NCBI GenBank assembly: GCA_905178155.1
Contig: CAJINV010000006.1
Span: forward strand, 4,223,760 to 4,287,759
Direction: 5' to 3'
DNA length: 64,000 nucleotides
From: Amoebophrya sp. A120
Lineage: Eukaryota; Sar; Dinophyceae; Syndiniales; Amoebophryaceae
Made by a program: the position numbers and the translations under genes. This document shows positions 51,601-61,200 of the stretch, one piece after another. Each line of letters opens with the position of its first letter. Position 1 is the stretch's first letter. Below the pieces are notes generated by a model that saw only the letters and a list, made by a program, of their open reading frames with translations, searched no databases and had not been told where the DNA came from.

Positions 51601-54361
51601 AGGTAGTTATTCCCGAAGCGGAAGAACTTGACGAACCTCCCGCCCGCCCAAAGCCCAAGGTCGTCAAGAAGAAAAGAAAGCAAAAGCCGAAGCCTGCAGT
51701 CGTGGTCAACAACAAAAAGGGTCGCCCGAAAGGTTCAAAGAACAAACCGGGAAGCAAAAAGCCAGGTCCTAAGCCAAAAGCAGCAGAAGCTGGAAACGTA
51801 TTTCAGTTGCCTGATGATTTTGACTTTGGTCGAGACTTGGACGAGTACCATGCCAAGCGCATTGAGGAAGAAGGTGAAGAAGTTTTTGCTCATGTGGTGT
51901 CACTCACCAGAGCGCAGATTCTTCGAGATCCTGATGCTCCGAAGTACATAGAGGCCGACGATGTTGAACGACTCAGACTTTTAGCAAAAGAGTGCTGGAC
52001 AGTAGACGAGAAACCACAAAAAGGCGACGAAGTTGTGCCGTCGTGCGTGATCTACACGAAGAAGAGATGTGGAACATACAAAGCGCGGCTGGTGGCACTA
52101 GGAAACTTACAGTCGAAAGAACTCTGTGGCGAAATTTACAGTCCTACCATTTCGCACGCAGCTAGTAGAGCCCTACTTGTTGACGCTGCTGCAAATGGGA
52201 AACGGATCAAATTTTTCGACATTTCAAATGCGTTCATTTGTGCGAGTTTAGGTGACGAGCGAGTTTTCGTGCGTCTTCCGAAGCACTGGAGCACTGATCC
52301 GAGAGGTGATGTCGTGCGCCTACTGAAGTCTCTTTATGGTCTTCGAATTAGCCCGCGTCGTTGGTTCGATACCTACAGGAAGACTTTGGAGGAACTAGGT
52401 TGGAAGATGTGTGAACGGGAGCCGGGGTTGTTCCGTAAAGGCGTTCTTACGTTGAGCGTGTACGTGGATGACTGTGTCATGAGTGGTGACACGGAAGAAA
52501 TTCTCGACAAAGAGATGGGGAAAATTTTGGACAAATTTCCTGGAAAAGTGATCCCGCCGAAAGCGAAACCAGGTGAAAAGGGTTGCGAAGTTTACGACCT
52601 CCTGGGGGCCACTCTGGAATACAACGCATCGAAAAAGACCATGAGGATCCACATGGCAGAGGCTATTGACAGAGTTTTGAAGAAATTCAATATGGTTGAT
52701 TGTCGGGGAGTTGCTACGCCTGTACTTCCTGGAAGACAGTTGCCAGAAATTCAGACTACTGAAGTTGATACTTCTGCACCGGAAACAAAATTCCCATTGC
52801 GTAGCCTCGTGGGTAGCCTGCAATATATCGCTTGTATGTGCAGGGTAGACATTGTCTACGCGGTGCAGCGTGTTGCAAGAGAAGTAGCAAATCCGACACC
52901 CCAAGCGGTGAAAGCAGCAAAACGGATTTTGGCCTACTTGAAAGCAACTCGGGAGATCGGTTCAGAATACTCGCCAAAAGCTGAAGAAGATTTTCGCACG
53001 GTTTACACCAAAGTGACAAAGGAGGCCAGTCGGGATTGTCCTGATTTGTGTGCTTTCAGCGATAGCGACTTTGCAGGGTGTACAGTTACACTGAAGTCCA
53101 CCAGCGGTAGTATCCTGTATTATCGTGGTTGTCCAGTCGCTTGGTCGTCAAAACGACAGACAGTCCGTGCTTCCAGCACGTGTGAGGCTGAGTATGTTGC
53201 GATTCATGACACGATCAAAATGTGCTTGAGCCAGGGCTGGTCAGATTGGTTTATGGAAACTGAAGGGGAAACGCTTCCGCTCATTTTCACAGACAATCAA
53301 AGTGCGTTAAGTCTCAGCAAGAGTAGTATCATCACTAAGCGTTCCAAACATATTGACTTGCGTTATCACATTGTCCGTGATCATTGTCAGGATTTGTGTT
53401 TTGTGCCGACAAAAGTAAACAAGGCCGACCCCCTGACCAAGGGCCTGCCTGGTGAAAAATATTTGTCTTTGTTCAAGACGGACCCAAAAGCAGAACTTCA
53501 CACAGTGCGCGCGTTTCATGTGTCGACTGACCTTCGGCCCATTGTACTAGAGCCCGCCACTGTTATGATGTTGACTGCGAAGCTAAGTAAAGCATCTGGA
53601 TTGACCATCCAGATCGAAGGAAAGCCCTACGACTTTGCCTAGTCGTTTGTGCCAAAAAGGAAGGAGGAATGAGGTATATGCTACAGGTGAACAGTGGTTA
53701 CTATAGCTTCGGAAGGGGGAATGTTGGATAGATCGGAATCATAAATGACCTAGTGACGATCAGAAGCATACTACGATGTAAATCGCGATGCAAATCTGGT
53801 CTGATGTCAAATCCCTCGGGCTTGTAGTGCCCTCGATCTGAAATCCATGATCCTCCTCCGATAGCCGTAGCCATCCTGTTTGTCATGCATATTGTCCATC
53901 CTCTTGATATCTCATCACACCCCTGCAGGTTGCGACTAGTACCCATACTAGTGCGTCGATAACAGATAGTAAACACACAGTGACTCGTAGTCACTTAGTA
54001 CTGCTAGTGCTTGTTCCCATCTCGTTTACCTCTGTTGTTGCTATCGTGCGTCTAGGCTTCTAACACATGCATAGGCTGGACATGTGCTGGTGTTTGTATT
54101 GCTGTTCATGCCATACAAATGAGGGGGAAGGGGACGAGTTGTGCACTTTCATATGGGGAAGAAGATCAGGCCACCGTGTTGGACATCCGCGACGAGGACC
54201 AAGAATCCGAGGAGGAGCTGGAATTGCACGACGGGGCGGTTGTGAAAAATGCTGGTGAGGATGGCGTGAAGATCGTCCGGCAGAAAGTGGATGAGGAGGA
54301 CGAAATCATGTATAGAATAAAGTGTTCTTTTTGCTTTCAGCTTATTTGTCATGCATCATAG
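45698..54361 (+). CDS. Single-pass membrane protein with a retrotransposon-bearing intron, at least 4 exons
   Basis: Not recognised. Exon 1 (45698-46558) starts MGTTTSAP, a possible N-myristoylation site, with three copies of a TSAP-coding 12-bp repeat. It continues through a lysine-rich region and FNNENEIADF to a membrane helix, TELAFIAGIMSVLAMIVVV. I infer a GT-AG intron (46559-46801, donor GTAAGA) leading to a basic segment YCAKRFQRNN, as expected on the cytosolic side. Exon 3 (47224-47383) is Ser- and Glu-rich. Exon 4 (54159 on) is acidic (LDIRDEDQESEEELE). The total is 1356 nt in frame to a TAG at 54359-54361. The intron between exons 3 and 4 is a family G introner carrying a whole copia element. 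Alternative splicing from near 54251 to about 54426 would extend the gene into a basic tail ending at about 55912. The 3' end is therefore uncertain. Confidence 0.62.
46934..47218. mobile_element. Introner, family A, diverged arms
   Basis: 285 bp with flanks ACGAG/ACGGT. The left arm reads TGTCTCAGTCTCGAAG and the right arm has a CGACACGG interruption. The 5-nt rule still keeps frame. Confidence 0.78.
47529..47872 (+). repeat. 5' LTR of the copia element
   Basis: 344 bp, TGTTGGATAG...TTCTAACA. It contains a TTGTCATGC word like those in the introners. Confidence 0.96.
48108..49190 (+). CDS. Copia gag polyprotein
   Basis: 360 residues, forming the retrotransposon's RNA-binding particle protein. 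An Asn/Gly/Lys-rich stretch leads to one CCHC zinc knuckle (CHKCKQLGHVRKDC, CX2CX4HX4C) at the C-terminus, the normal copia arrangement. The frame closes with TGA at 49188-49190, immediately followed by C, and pol continues in the same frame with no other stop. Confidence 0.93.
   Translation: MSCRHFGASCVARELGKHRDLCILGAKCYGSKGWNVEDLSDPQFANYFHNLDWDTNWEFVFKRDYCFLLNTMVDTNQVEKYSIPPYDGNPKGWSDWRFKVQALLQMLGILTLIENFLKTPSIDGWKDDTRAIGAQFFARLCVALTGDALEVVKKKTVVCISTAWGALLLEFDKRTKFARMRSLKDLLTTRKDKDQTVREFVQRKQNIFRDDLGGEVFRSELMTFGCFYNLGNAFDSFIMPHVIQDKPDNDNLLKLAEECESVLKDGGTEEDTAKPASLNLTQADHKAIAAEVVAQKGKKGGRWVNKNQHPYKNNNQKNNKGGGKGGKGDQQKGKGGGGDKSKIKCHKCKQLGHVRKDCPN
49191..53642 (+). CDS. Copia pol polyprotein (protease, integrase, reverse transcriptase, RNase H)
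   Basis: An open frame of about 1483 codons in the same phase as gag. The aspartic protease motif DSGASHHMTGD lies near residue 300. The integrase zinc finger is HERFGHFHIDG...CPLC. The catalytic core includes RSDNDPTF and PQRNGVVERWNQ. A Lys/Pro-rich spacer with an AT-hook-like KKGRPKGSKNK follows. The reverse transcriptase contains FDISNAF, LLKSLYGL and YVDD. RNase H contains SDSDFAGC, SSTCEAEY and TDNQSAL. Protease-integrase-RT-RNase H is the copia order. No ATG lies near the frame's beginning, so expression probably depends on read-through of the gag UGA or internal initiation. Confidence 0.95.
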   Translation, partial: RSWPGSDENCQISHAAKRRKTDVANVHVCETGSTSGQSSNVTCNQKLQSPSVYNVEVLESKTNVFETAPISNQCVLETASISDEKASICKIEDLPFARDSKLKGTTCKIEAEKSLLDSARVKNVKVPKMKENPLQKMPILHGVSRLYDPSNLKRKANPHEMAKNKNYEVADSARKAEGNCMDWTYFNLCKFVGESCNGVKDQQIFDFADTPKGFTVLVHGHHQGRDKKNENQEAQDWFGDWSKEREKGQTDQNGEKSAGAVSSLTFALLSKGNGKSAHGITIRPDGTQTTAVVDSGASHHMTGDLSCFQIVFWDDPVTLTVADRTLDTPAYRGYFHHNSLGLMGGLYHPDAKLFLVSVSLLNDENDCRVVFEGRDALYLQKKKTGFKIPMRRDTLTNLPQIDFAFHSLSELDTAGDLQNGKSRAAWSEPAFVNLTRADRLRQHERFGHFHIDGLEYGRCPLCDLAKSRQEGCKSERPEHCKPKAWLDQVDWDHTYGYPLGLDGEKFLLSGVETFHGWVENYPHREKDEAWKGLREWCLEVGKPKRVRSDNDPTFRGEKSDWRKYCLKQSPPIEPTTSAPFTPQRNGVVERWNQTSKNALRANMIGVDPRLWPYCSKYIAWTWNRLARKEQKSPFEKVHDRAPSLKYFKKFGVLCYARKHVTKSTDLGALDVRYERGAFLGYSKNSCYLVGVWRDDKRTKVGLRFTVIENRSCKFDESCTIADIDDLREKNRGTFVPFAAPDKLRVSNMPDPLVAPSGSHEPDQDAPRDQGDSGPNGATGDQQVEEGGKAVEGGKEESAAQAEEEVVIPEAEELDEPPARPKPKVVKKKRKQKPKPAVVVNNKKGRPKGSKNKPGSKKPGPKPKAAEAGNVFQLPDDFDFGRDLDEYHAKRIEEEGEEVFAHVVSLTRAQILRDPDAPKYIEADDVERLRLLAKECWTVDEKPQKGDEVVPSCVIYTKKRCGTYKARLVALGNLQSKELCGEIYSPTISHAASRALLVDAAANGKRIKFFDISNAFICASLGDERVFVRLPKHWSTDPRGDVVRLLKSLYGLRISPRRWFDTYRKTLEELGWKMCEREPGLFRKGVLTLSVYVDDCVMSGDTEEILDKEMGKILDKFPGKVIPPKAKPGEKGCEVYDLLGATLEYNASKKTMRIHMAEAIDRVLKKFNMVDCRGVATPVLPGRQLPEIQTTEVDTSAPETKFPLRSLVGSLQYIACMCRVDIVYAVQRVAREVANPTPQAVKAAKRILAYLKATREIGSEYSPKAEEDFRTVYTKVTKEASRDCPDLCAFSDSDFAGCTVTLKSTSGSILYYRGCPVAWSSKRQTVRASSTCEAEYVAIHDTIKMCLSQGWSDWFMETEGETLPLIFTDNQSALSLSKSSIITKRSKHIDLRYHIVRDHCQDLCFVPTKVNKADPLTKGLPGEKYLSLFKTDPKAELHTVRAFHVSTDLRPIVLEPATVMMLTAKLSKASGLTIQIEGKPYDFA
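53711..53721 (+). promoter_or_regulatory. Polypurine tract of the copia element
   Basis: GGAAGGGGGAA directly abuts the 3' LTR, where plus-strand DNA synthesis is primed. Confidence 0.8.
53722..54065 (+). repeat. 3' LTR of the copia element
   Basis: 344 bp, identical to the 5' LTR except for one C-to-T change at 54008. Confidence 0.96.
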
Positions 54362-54472
54362 ACACTAGTGATTTTTTATTTCAAGCTGTCTGCATAGTGA
54401 CGCACGCATGACAAACTCAACACTTCTCAAGGTCGCCGCCGCTCTCGCCGGTTTTGGCAGCGGGGGATGTCG

Positions 54473-55487
54473 TATGAAGTGCAGAAGTATCGTACTAGTA
54501 TAAATTGCATTACAAATTTTCGCAGCATGAGAAATAAAATTTGTAATGCTGTAATGCTGTGGCGCCACATCCTCTTCCGCAAACGGAAGCGCAAGAACGA
54601 AAACAACAGGCCACGCCAAGATGTAGGTCAAGAAAACCAACCGCACCGAGGCGAGTCGAGGCGGCTAGATATTCATCCGAACACCGAGCTGCTGAGATGT
54701 CGATAGATCCTGATATTGATTATTCTCAAATAGAGATTGCCGATTTATCCACATCGTTTCTTGATTCAAGGTACAGACTCATCAATATCTTGATTCTCCG
54801 CGCTCCAGTATGCTGCCTGTGTGGAAGAATCTCAGATAGTCCGCGTGCGAAGGTAAAGGCCACATCTTAATATAGTAGATGTGGACTTTGTAGAACAAGA
54901 CGAAGGTCCGGCCAGATCCAACCGAGAGAAGGCGCTAGTGGGTCACAAAAGCTAGCACCTTGAAGCGCCTGATCGTGACAAAAAACGGGAGGTGAGCTCT
55001 GCCGCAAGCTGCTCCAGGGCGGAGGCAGCGAAGTGTCTACAGAGTTAAGGGACAAGCACCTAACATATATGGTGCCCGATATGACCCTAAACTCGCCCAA
55101 GCCCCGGACCGTCCCAGAGTAGACAGCCGCACCACAGAGGGTAAGCTTGTGAGCAGACGGAGCGCACCCGGCCGCGGCTCGAAGAGAAGAAGCTGCAACA
55201 GTGTACCTCAGTGCCCGCGACTCGAAGAGATGTAGTTGCATTATGGCGCGATTGGTACAAGGAACGGGAGACAATGCTGGCCGATTAGGTGTTTCTCCTG
55301 AGAGCGGTGCCTCCCTGCTCGTTTCCTCCGGGTGGTCTGCGACATCATGTTCCACTTGATAGCAATATGTATAGCTAAAAACAGGTGTGAAGGATCCTCC
55401 TCCTCCTCTAATGCTGTTTTACCTTGGAAAGGAAATGCGTCATGCATAATTGCAATTAGTACGAGTGCGATACTTTTGCACAGGATA
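54473..55487. mobile_element. Composite introner, family D with a large insert
   Basis: 1015 bp with repeats TGTCG/TGTCG. The left D arm is at 54473 and the right arm (GTGCGATACTTTTGCACAGGATA region) ends at 55487. The unit is six to seven times the normal D length because of the insertion at 54552-55408. Confidence 0.86.
54552..55408. mobile_element. Unclassified insertion inside the D introner
   Basis: About 0.85 kb flanked by TAATGCTG direct repeats (54544-54551, a second tandem copy at 54552-54559, and 55409-55416). I found no long open frame, no inverted ends and no resemblance to rRNA or snRNA that I could confirm. An 8-bp duplication would suit a hAT-like or other cut-and-paste element (inference). 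Confidence 0.6.
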
Positions 55488-55539
55488 TGTCGCCCGGGTG
55501 GTGTCGCCGTAAGGTCGGAGTGCGGAAACTGAGAAAGAA

Positions 55540-55792
55540 TATCAACTGTAAAAGTGTCTGGGTCTGGAAATTTGTGATGCATGTCAGTGAAAAGAAAGCA
55601 CACTGTAATGCGCCGCCAGGCATTACAAATTTATCCTTGGCTCCCTGTTGCGTATTCCGCATGACAAACAGCGTTTTTGCATGACAGATAAGAGGAGCTC
55701 TTGCTGGCCACGCAATACAGAGCTCCGTGTCATGCGCGACTAGCATGACAAATCCCGCCTCCTTCCAGACCCAGACATTTTTGCATTTGATA
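55540..55792. mobile_element. Introner, family A
   Basis: 253 bp with repeats AAGAA/AAGAA and intact arms. Confidence 0.88.
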
Positions 55793-55974
55793 AAGAACGG
55801 ACTTGATGAACAACATCGTCAAGGGATTGTAAGGAGATCAGATGAAGATGAAATTAAAAACCGAAGTCAACGAAAACGGAAATTTGAAAAGCTGGAAAAT
55901 TAATATGGATGTTGAAAGCACGGAGGATAAGAAGTGTTGTGAACGAGGAAGTGAAGCGCTGCTCTGGTATACTT

Positions 55975-56463
55975 CTGTTTTGCCGCATCAACAAAAGAGC
56001 GCATCGATTTGTCTACAACATAATCGGGGCATGGAACGCCAGTTTTGAACATTCGTTTTGAGCTAAGAGCAACCGGCGATCTTTGTCGTGCATTGAAAAC
56101 ACCAAACATAAAACATCGAACAGGTACGTTACCTCACCCTGGTACCTCCATCGGGGGAGCTTCATGCAGACAAGAAAACCAGACACGAAGTAGAGTTATT
56201 GCGAGGAAGAAGAAATACGGTTGAAACAAGAAAAGAAAAGCTTCCAGTTTGTATCAGGTAATTGCGAGGAAGAATTCCAGTTTGTATCAGGTAAAGCTTT
56301 TTGCTTGACGCGACCATGAGGTTTTTATGCACGACCTTCTCCTGCATGCTCTCAGTAGATCACTGTCTCTTCCTGTTGCTGAGCATGAGAAATGCGAACA
56401 TTTGAAAAACAGGTACTGCTACTGAAAAACGTCGTTACTGACCTGCGGGGGAGACGCAATTCT
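55975..56463. repeat. Degenerate tandem duplication, copy 1
   Basis: Shares with copy 2 the order of segments AATCGG.GC.TGGAA, GCAACCG, CGTCGTGCATT, AAACAGGTAC, ACACGAAGTAGAGTT, CTCAGTAGATC, CATGAGAAATGCGAA and CTGCGGGGGAGACGCA. No conserved coding frame is evident. Confidence 0.75.
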
Positions 56464-56498
56464 CCGGTATAGAAGTTGTTTTGCTGCACCCAAGCGCA

Positions 56499-56760
56499 TA
56501 TCAAATGTAAAAGTGTCTGGGTCTGGAAGATTCTGGGACTTGTGATGCATGTTTTGCATGACCCAGGACGTCTATAATGCACGCCCTAGCATCACAGATT
56601 TTTAGAGGGCTTCCTGATGCCTACTCCGCATGACAAACGCCCTCCCCGCGTAGCACAAACGAGACTCCTCTTGCTGGTCATGCAATACAGAGTTTCTTAG
56701 AGTCCGAAGTTAGCATCACAAGTTCCACTTTTCCAGACCCAGACATTTTTGCATTTGATA
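56499..56760. mobile_element. Introner, family A, in copy 2 of a duplication
   Basis: 262 bp with repeats GCGCA/GCGCA. Copy 1 of the duplication has GAGCGCATCGATTTGTC at the matching place without an element, giving a natural empty site. Confidence 0.88.
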
Positions 56761-57181
56761 GCGCATTTGTCCACAACTGAATCGGCGCGTGGAATGGCGG
56801 TTCTGAACATTTGGAAAGAGCTATCAGCAACCGATCTTCGTCGTGCATTCAAATAAACATCAAAAATCAAACAGGTACAGTACCTTACCCTAGTACCATC
56901 GGGTAACTACTTGCAGACGAAAAAACAGACACGAAGTAGAGTTGTATATTGCGAGAACCCCAGCGTCAGAAGAGGAACAAGAAAAGCTAGAAGAGAGAAT
57001 TTCACTATGTCTCAGGCATACTATAATTTGGGTTGACACCGACACGCATGAGGTTTTTATGCACGTGCATACTCTCAGTCTCAGTAGATCCGGTCTTCCT
57101 GCGCATGAGAAATGCGAAAACTATGAAAACAGGTCATGAAGAAAAACGTCGCTACCTACCTGCGGGGGAGACGCAGCGAGA
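56761..57181. repeat. Degenerate tandem duplication, copy 2
   Basis: Partner of the copy at 55975, diverged by many substitutions and small indels. The duplication predates the introner at 56499. Confidence 0.75.
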
Positions 57182-58272
57182 CGGAAAAACCTATGGTGTG
57201 ACGGACAAGTAGTGGGGAGATGAAGATTGGCTTCTGCACTTCTGGAGGATGTTGAGTGGGAACAGCCGAGCCGGAATTTCTGCTACTTGTCAGCACTCAT
57301 TGAACTCCATTTGTACGATGCATTGCTACTCTGTCAAATAAGAATTGCCACGCAACTGTCACTATGTTTCGAAAATCAAAATGTACCTTACAAAGTCTGA
57401 AATTAATAACAGTTTCTATAAAAAAACAAATAACGTACACTATGACCATGTACCAAATATGACGAATTTACAAAATTTTGTTTCTCTTACTACACCTTGC
57501 TTTTATCACGATGCCAAATAAAAAATGGACACTACACCTTTGTTTACAACTGTAAAAAGCTGACTTCATCCTTGATGCAAGATATCGATAAAACCCTGTA
57601 CCAAAAATTTCAATGAGCGCACCGCGAACAAAATTAAAACTTGTATACGACCTGCACTACTGTAGTAGGGCGGAAGACGGATTGGAAATAACTGCGACCA
57701 AAGTATTCTTGTACGATTTGGAGGAAAAAAAGAAACAAGAGCCCAGCTCCTTACTTGGCCTCGCGTCCTGCAAAGGCACGTATTTGCTATTGCTTCTGTC
57801 GCATCCGTGTCTGCTTTGTTCCCTGAGTTTTTTCCCTGCGATTTTTTCCCCTTTCGATCTGGTTTCGGGTGACGCGGTGCAAGGCGAGATTTTCGAGGTT
57901 GATCATCCAGGATCTTCACAAGATTCGCTTCGAACCTGCGTCGGTCTTCCACATGTCTGTGCAGTCTGTTTTAGGTAGAGAAGTTTGTGGAGGCAGGTAA
58001 TACACGCTGCTGCAAACAAGATCTTGATCACTGCTTTCGTTGTCTACGCCTAGTAAAATTGATTCGGCGGAGGTCTAGGTCTTCAAGAAAAACTTGCGAT
58101 CTCGTACCGCCGGTACGCATGCAACACTTGTATCTTCTTCGCACGAGGTTTGCAGTTCATTTCGCCCCGGGATTGGGTCGTGAAAAAGAAGACGCACTAT
58201 AGTAGGCTCCGTGGTCATGATGCGCAATCAAACATAATTAGAATTAGACTGGAAATAAATAAGCCTTCCATC
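57182..58272. other. Intergenic region upstream of the pepsin-like gene
   Basis: AT-rich at first, then two overlapping open frames on opposite strands at about 57566-57978 with no recognisable domain and no way to choose between them. No gene is called. Confidence 0.45.
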
Positions 58273-61200
58273 ATGGTCGTCGTTCGCAGAACCCATAGCC
58301 GCCGAGGCGGATCGCTTTCTTCGGCCGCGAGATGCGCCGGGGCTTGTCACGATGATCTGCAATGTCGTGGTCGACGGGTTCTTCAGTTGCTTGTGTGTCT
58401 GGTCGTGGTCCAGCAAGGCGCGGCAGAACCGGCCAGCAGTTGGAATGGCAAAGGAAACATCGTGATCCCGGTTCACTTATCAAATGTAAAAATGTCTGGG
58501 TCTGGAAGGATGCGAACTTGTGATGCGTGTTGCGGATCATACAAAAATCTGTGTTGCATGACTTGCAAAAGGTCCCCATTTCTAGCCATGCCGGGGGGGG
58601 ATTTCTCATGCAGAATAGGCATCACCAAGGGGCTGCAGAACCTGTGATGCTAGGCCCTGCATTCGAGACTTGGCGGAGCTTGGAAAAACTGCATGACAAA
58701 TCTCAGAATCTTCCAGACCCAGACATTTTTACATTTGATATCACTTTGCGAAGGAGAATAAATCTTCTGGCGTTCTTTTCCACGGAACCGCACAAAGACC
58801 AATACTACCGCAGGAGAGACAACAAGTATCGGAGGAAAAGAACGTTGTGGCCGATCTCCATGATCCCTCCCATACCGCCTCCACCACGCTTTTACTCGAC
58901 CAAGCCCGGCCGCTGGTCCAGGTGACGGTATTGCAAGGAAAAATCCACCCTCCCCATATTGAAAAAGTACCTCCTGAAAATTTGTGATGCAGATTTGTGA
59001 CCACAAATCCTGTCTGTCTTGTGAGAAGGCAAATCCAGGCTTTGTGCCACGCTATGCAGGCGATTTGTGATGCTGTAAGGACTACAGGGCAGCCGTCTAC
59101 CGTGCTAGGTGGCTACACCAAAAGGCACCTAGCCAGGCTTGCGATCTGCGTGCAGTCCTCTACCGCAAGACAAATCTGAGCTGTGTACGCCAATCCAGGA
59201 TGACAGATTTCCTTTTCGATATGGGGAGGGGGGATTTTTCCTTTTGATAGACGGTGGGCACCAACCAGAACCTCTCCCTCGTTCTGGACTCCCTGAGTCC
59301 GAGTGTGACGCTTTTCACGACGGAGAGCAAGGTGAACCAGTGCGGGGTGAAGGCGGATGCGTGTTTCCAGTTCGCAGGCCGGGGAAATGGCGTCGAGGAT
59401 GAGAACGACCAACAAGGGGTGCTGTGCCACTTGGAAAAAGACACAATACCGTGCAGACCAGGTACTATTTTAGTAGAGGACACTGTATCTGGTACTGAAC
59501 ACCGGCTGGTGCTCTCCGTGATGCGAAGTGCTGCATGACACTCACGGTCTTGCATGACAAATTAACAGGTTCCGGTGTTTTTCTCTCCTGCAAGGAGCCG
59601 TTCCTGCCCCCGGACGCGTTTTTCACGGACTCCCACTACGGCGAATCCTAGCCATTGTGAATATTTGTCAGGGTGGTCCTCTGGAAAGTTGAAATGCTTC
59701 TTTAAGCAGGGTACCTGTAGACGACAGTATTTACTACACACAACACTGTCACAGAGTTTCTACTGCATGGGTCTGCAGCGGTGCCGCTGTGCCCGGGGTC
59801 TGCAGCGGTGCCGCTGTGCCCGCAGCCCCGGTGCCTGCGTGCACGAGAAATCGCGTTTGTTTTCCCTGGCGGACCTGCTCTTCCGCAACCTGCATATTAG
59901 ACAAACACAATTTATTGCAGTCTTATTACACTCGCATTGTACAACTCTATTTCCAGACCCAGAGACGTGTTTCCACGGGATAAACCCATAACCCTGCCCG
60001 TCGACGGCAACGACTTGACAACCACCAGCGCCGAGGGCATTGCCGGGAAGTTTTCTCTCCGCGAGTCGGTTTTCACCATCGCAAACGCGCCCATGAGGTT
60101 TGTGAAGGGCTTGGACGTAGGTAGTAGTTCTGACACGGTTAGTATGACAGGAAAAAAGTGTTACAGTAGTTACACATTGTGTAGTTGCAAGACCGGCAAC
60201 ACAGACAACCTTTCTCATGCAGGAAAGGCTTGGGAGCCTCGTTTCCTTCCTGTTTTCCCTTATGATCTTCGCATTACAAGTTTTCTCTGCCACACAGAGA
60301 AAATTTGTGATGCAGAAACTACTCCAACAAATGTGTACACTTTTTTCTCGTCATAGTTAGAAGTAGAAGGACTTCTTCGGCGACAAGAGAAACCGCAGAG
60401 GGTACCGATTCTGGCGAGTATCAATCAAACCCCTATAACCTGCTCAGGTGTTACAATCTCAAACGTTACAATAGAATCTAGAATTTGTGTTACATGATGA
60501 GCATGACAGACTCGCGCAGCGTTCCACCTTTTGCAGTACAAATTTCGCCAGATTGTAGTGCGGTTTAGGGGTCCGGAACTTGTCATGCGCAATCCTATGA
60601 GAGTTGGCTAGATCATGCACTCTCGCATCACAGATTTCCATATTCTATTGTAACGCTTGAGATTGTAACACCTGAGCGGGTTATAACCCCGAGCCCAACT
60701 TTTTCGCCGGTTTTTTCGGGCTCGCCAAAGCGTCCGCTGGCTGCCGCGACCGGGGGTCGGGAGTCTGGGAGAACATTTTGCGGGCGGTGAACGGCGAGAA
60801 GCGGAACTTGCGAAACGAGGATCCGGAGTGGCGTTTGAAGCTGGTACCGCCGAAGCATTCGCTGTTTTACGAAGAGAGGGGGAAGGAGAACTCGTATCTG
60901 GAAATCGTAATGAACAAGCAAGTTCCTCTACTCGAAGATCAGGAAGAACAAGATCGCCAAAAACATCGTCCGGCCATTTCTAGCAAGAACAACGACCCAG
61001 TGGTCCTCCTCTACTCGGAACCCCGACAGCAAGACAAGTACATTCATTCTGCCCGGTTCGGGGAGTTTTTGATGTACAACCTCCAGATTTGCGGCACGAT
61101 ATCAATTGCAAATAGGTCATCTGGGTCCTCTGGACGATTGGTGCAAGGTTTTTGTCATGCAAGTTTCGCATCACCGCACAAGGTTTGGAATCATGCGCCG

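Larger units (their letters stand above)
47524..54070 (+). mobile_element. Complete Ty1/copia LTR retrotransposon
   Basis: Two 344-bp LTRs that differ at a single base (C at 47815, T at 54008) flank gag and pol. The target-site duplication is CATGC (47524-47528 and 54066-54070). LTR ends are TG...CA. One LTR difference and open reading frames indicate a very recent insertion. It was inserted into the TGTCATGC motif that recurs inside introners. Confidence 0.97.
47384..54153. mobile_element. Family G introner carrying a nested LTR retrotransposon
   Basis: The outer arms AGAGTGCACAACTCG (left) and CGAGTTGTGCACTTTC (right) pair and match the G copy at 9675. Flanking repeats are CGGGG/TGGGG. Subtracting the retrotransposon and its 5-bp duplication leaves a 228-bp element, the normal G length. 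Confidence 0.88.
54362..55912 (+). other. Possible 3' exons of the membrane-protein gene, or a separate short gene
   Basis: Two introners at 54473 and 55540 sit here. The only frame open through both, after excision, encodes a basic run (SRRFWQRGMSPGWCRRKVGV) and then RRSDEDEIKNRSQRKRKFEKLEN before TAA at about 55912. I could not settle which splice joins it to the acidic exon upstream. A second reading starts at ATG 54409 (MTNSTLLKVAAALAGFGSGG) and stops before the second introner. Confidence 0.4.

Noticed and set aside
54560-55408. Possible snRNA, rRNA or spliced-leader gene in the insertion
   Set aside because: I looked for U1-U6, 5.8S and dinoflagellate spliced-leader words and recognised none; a covariance search would be needed.
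57566-57978. Two opposite open frames of about 120 residues
   Set aside because: Neither has a recognisable domain, introner-based exon structure or clear start context, so I cannot support either as a gene.
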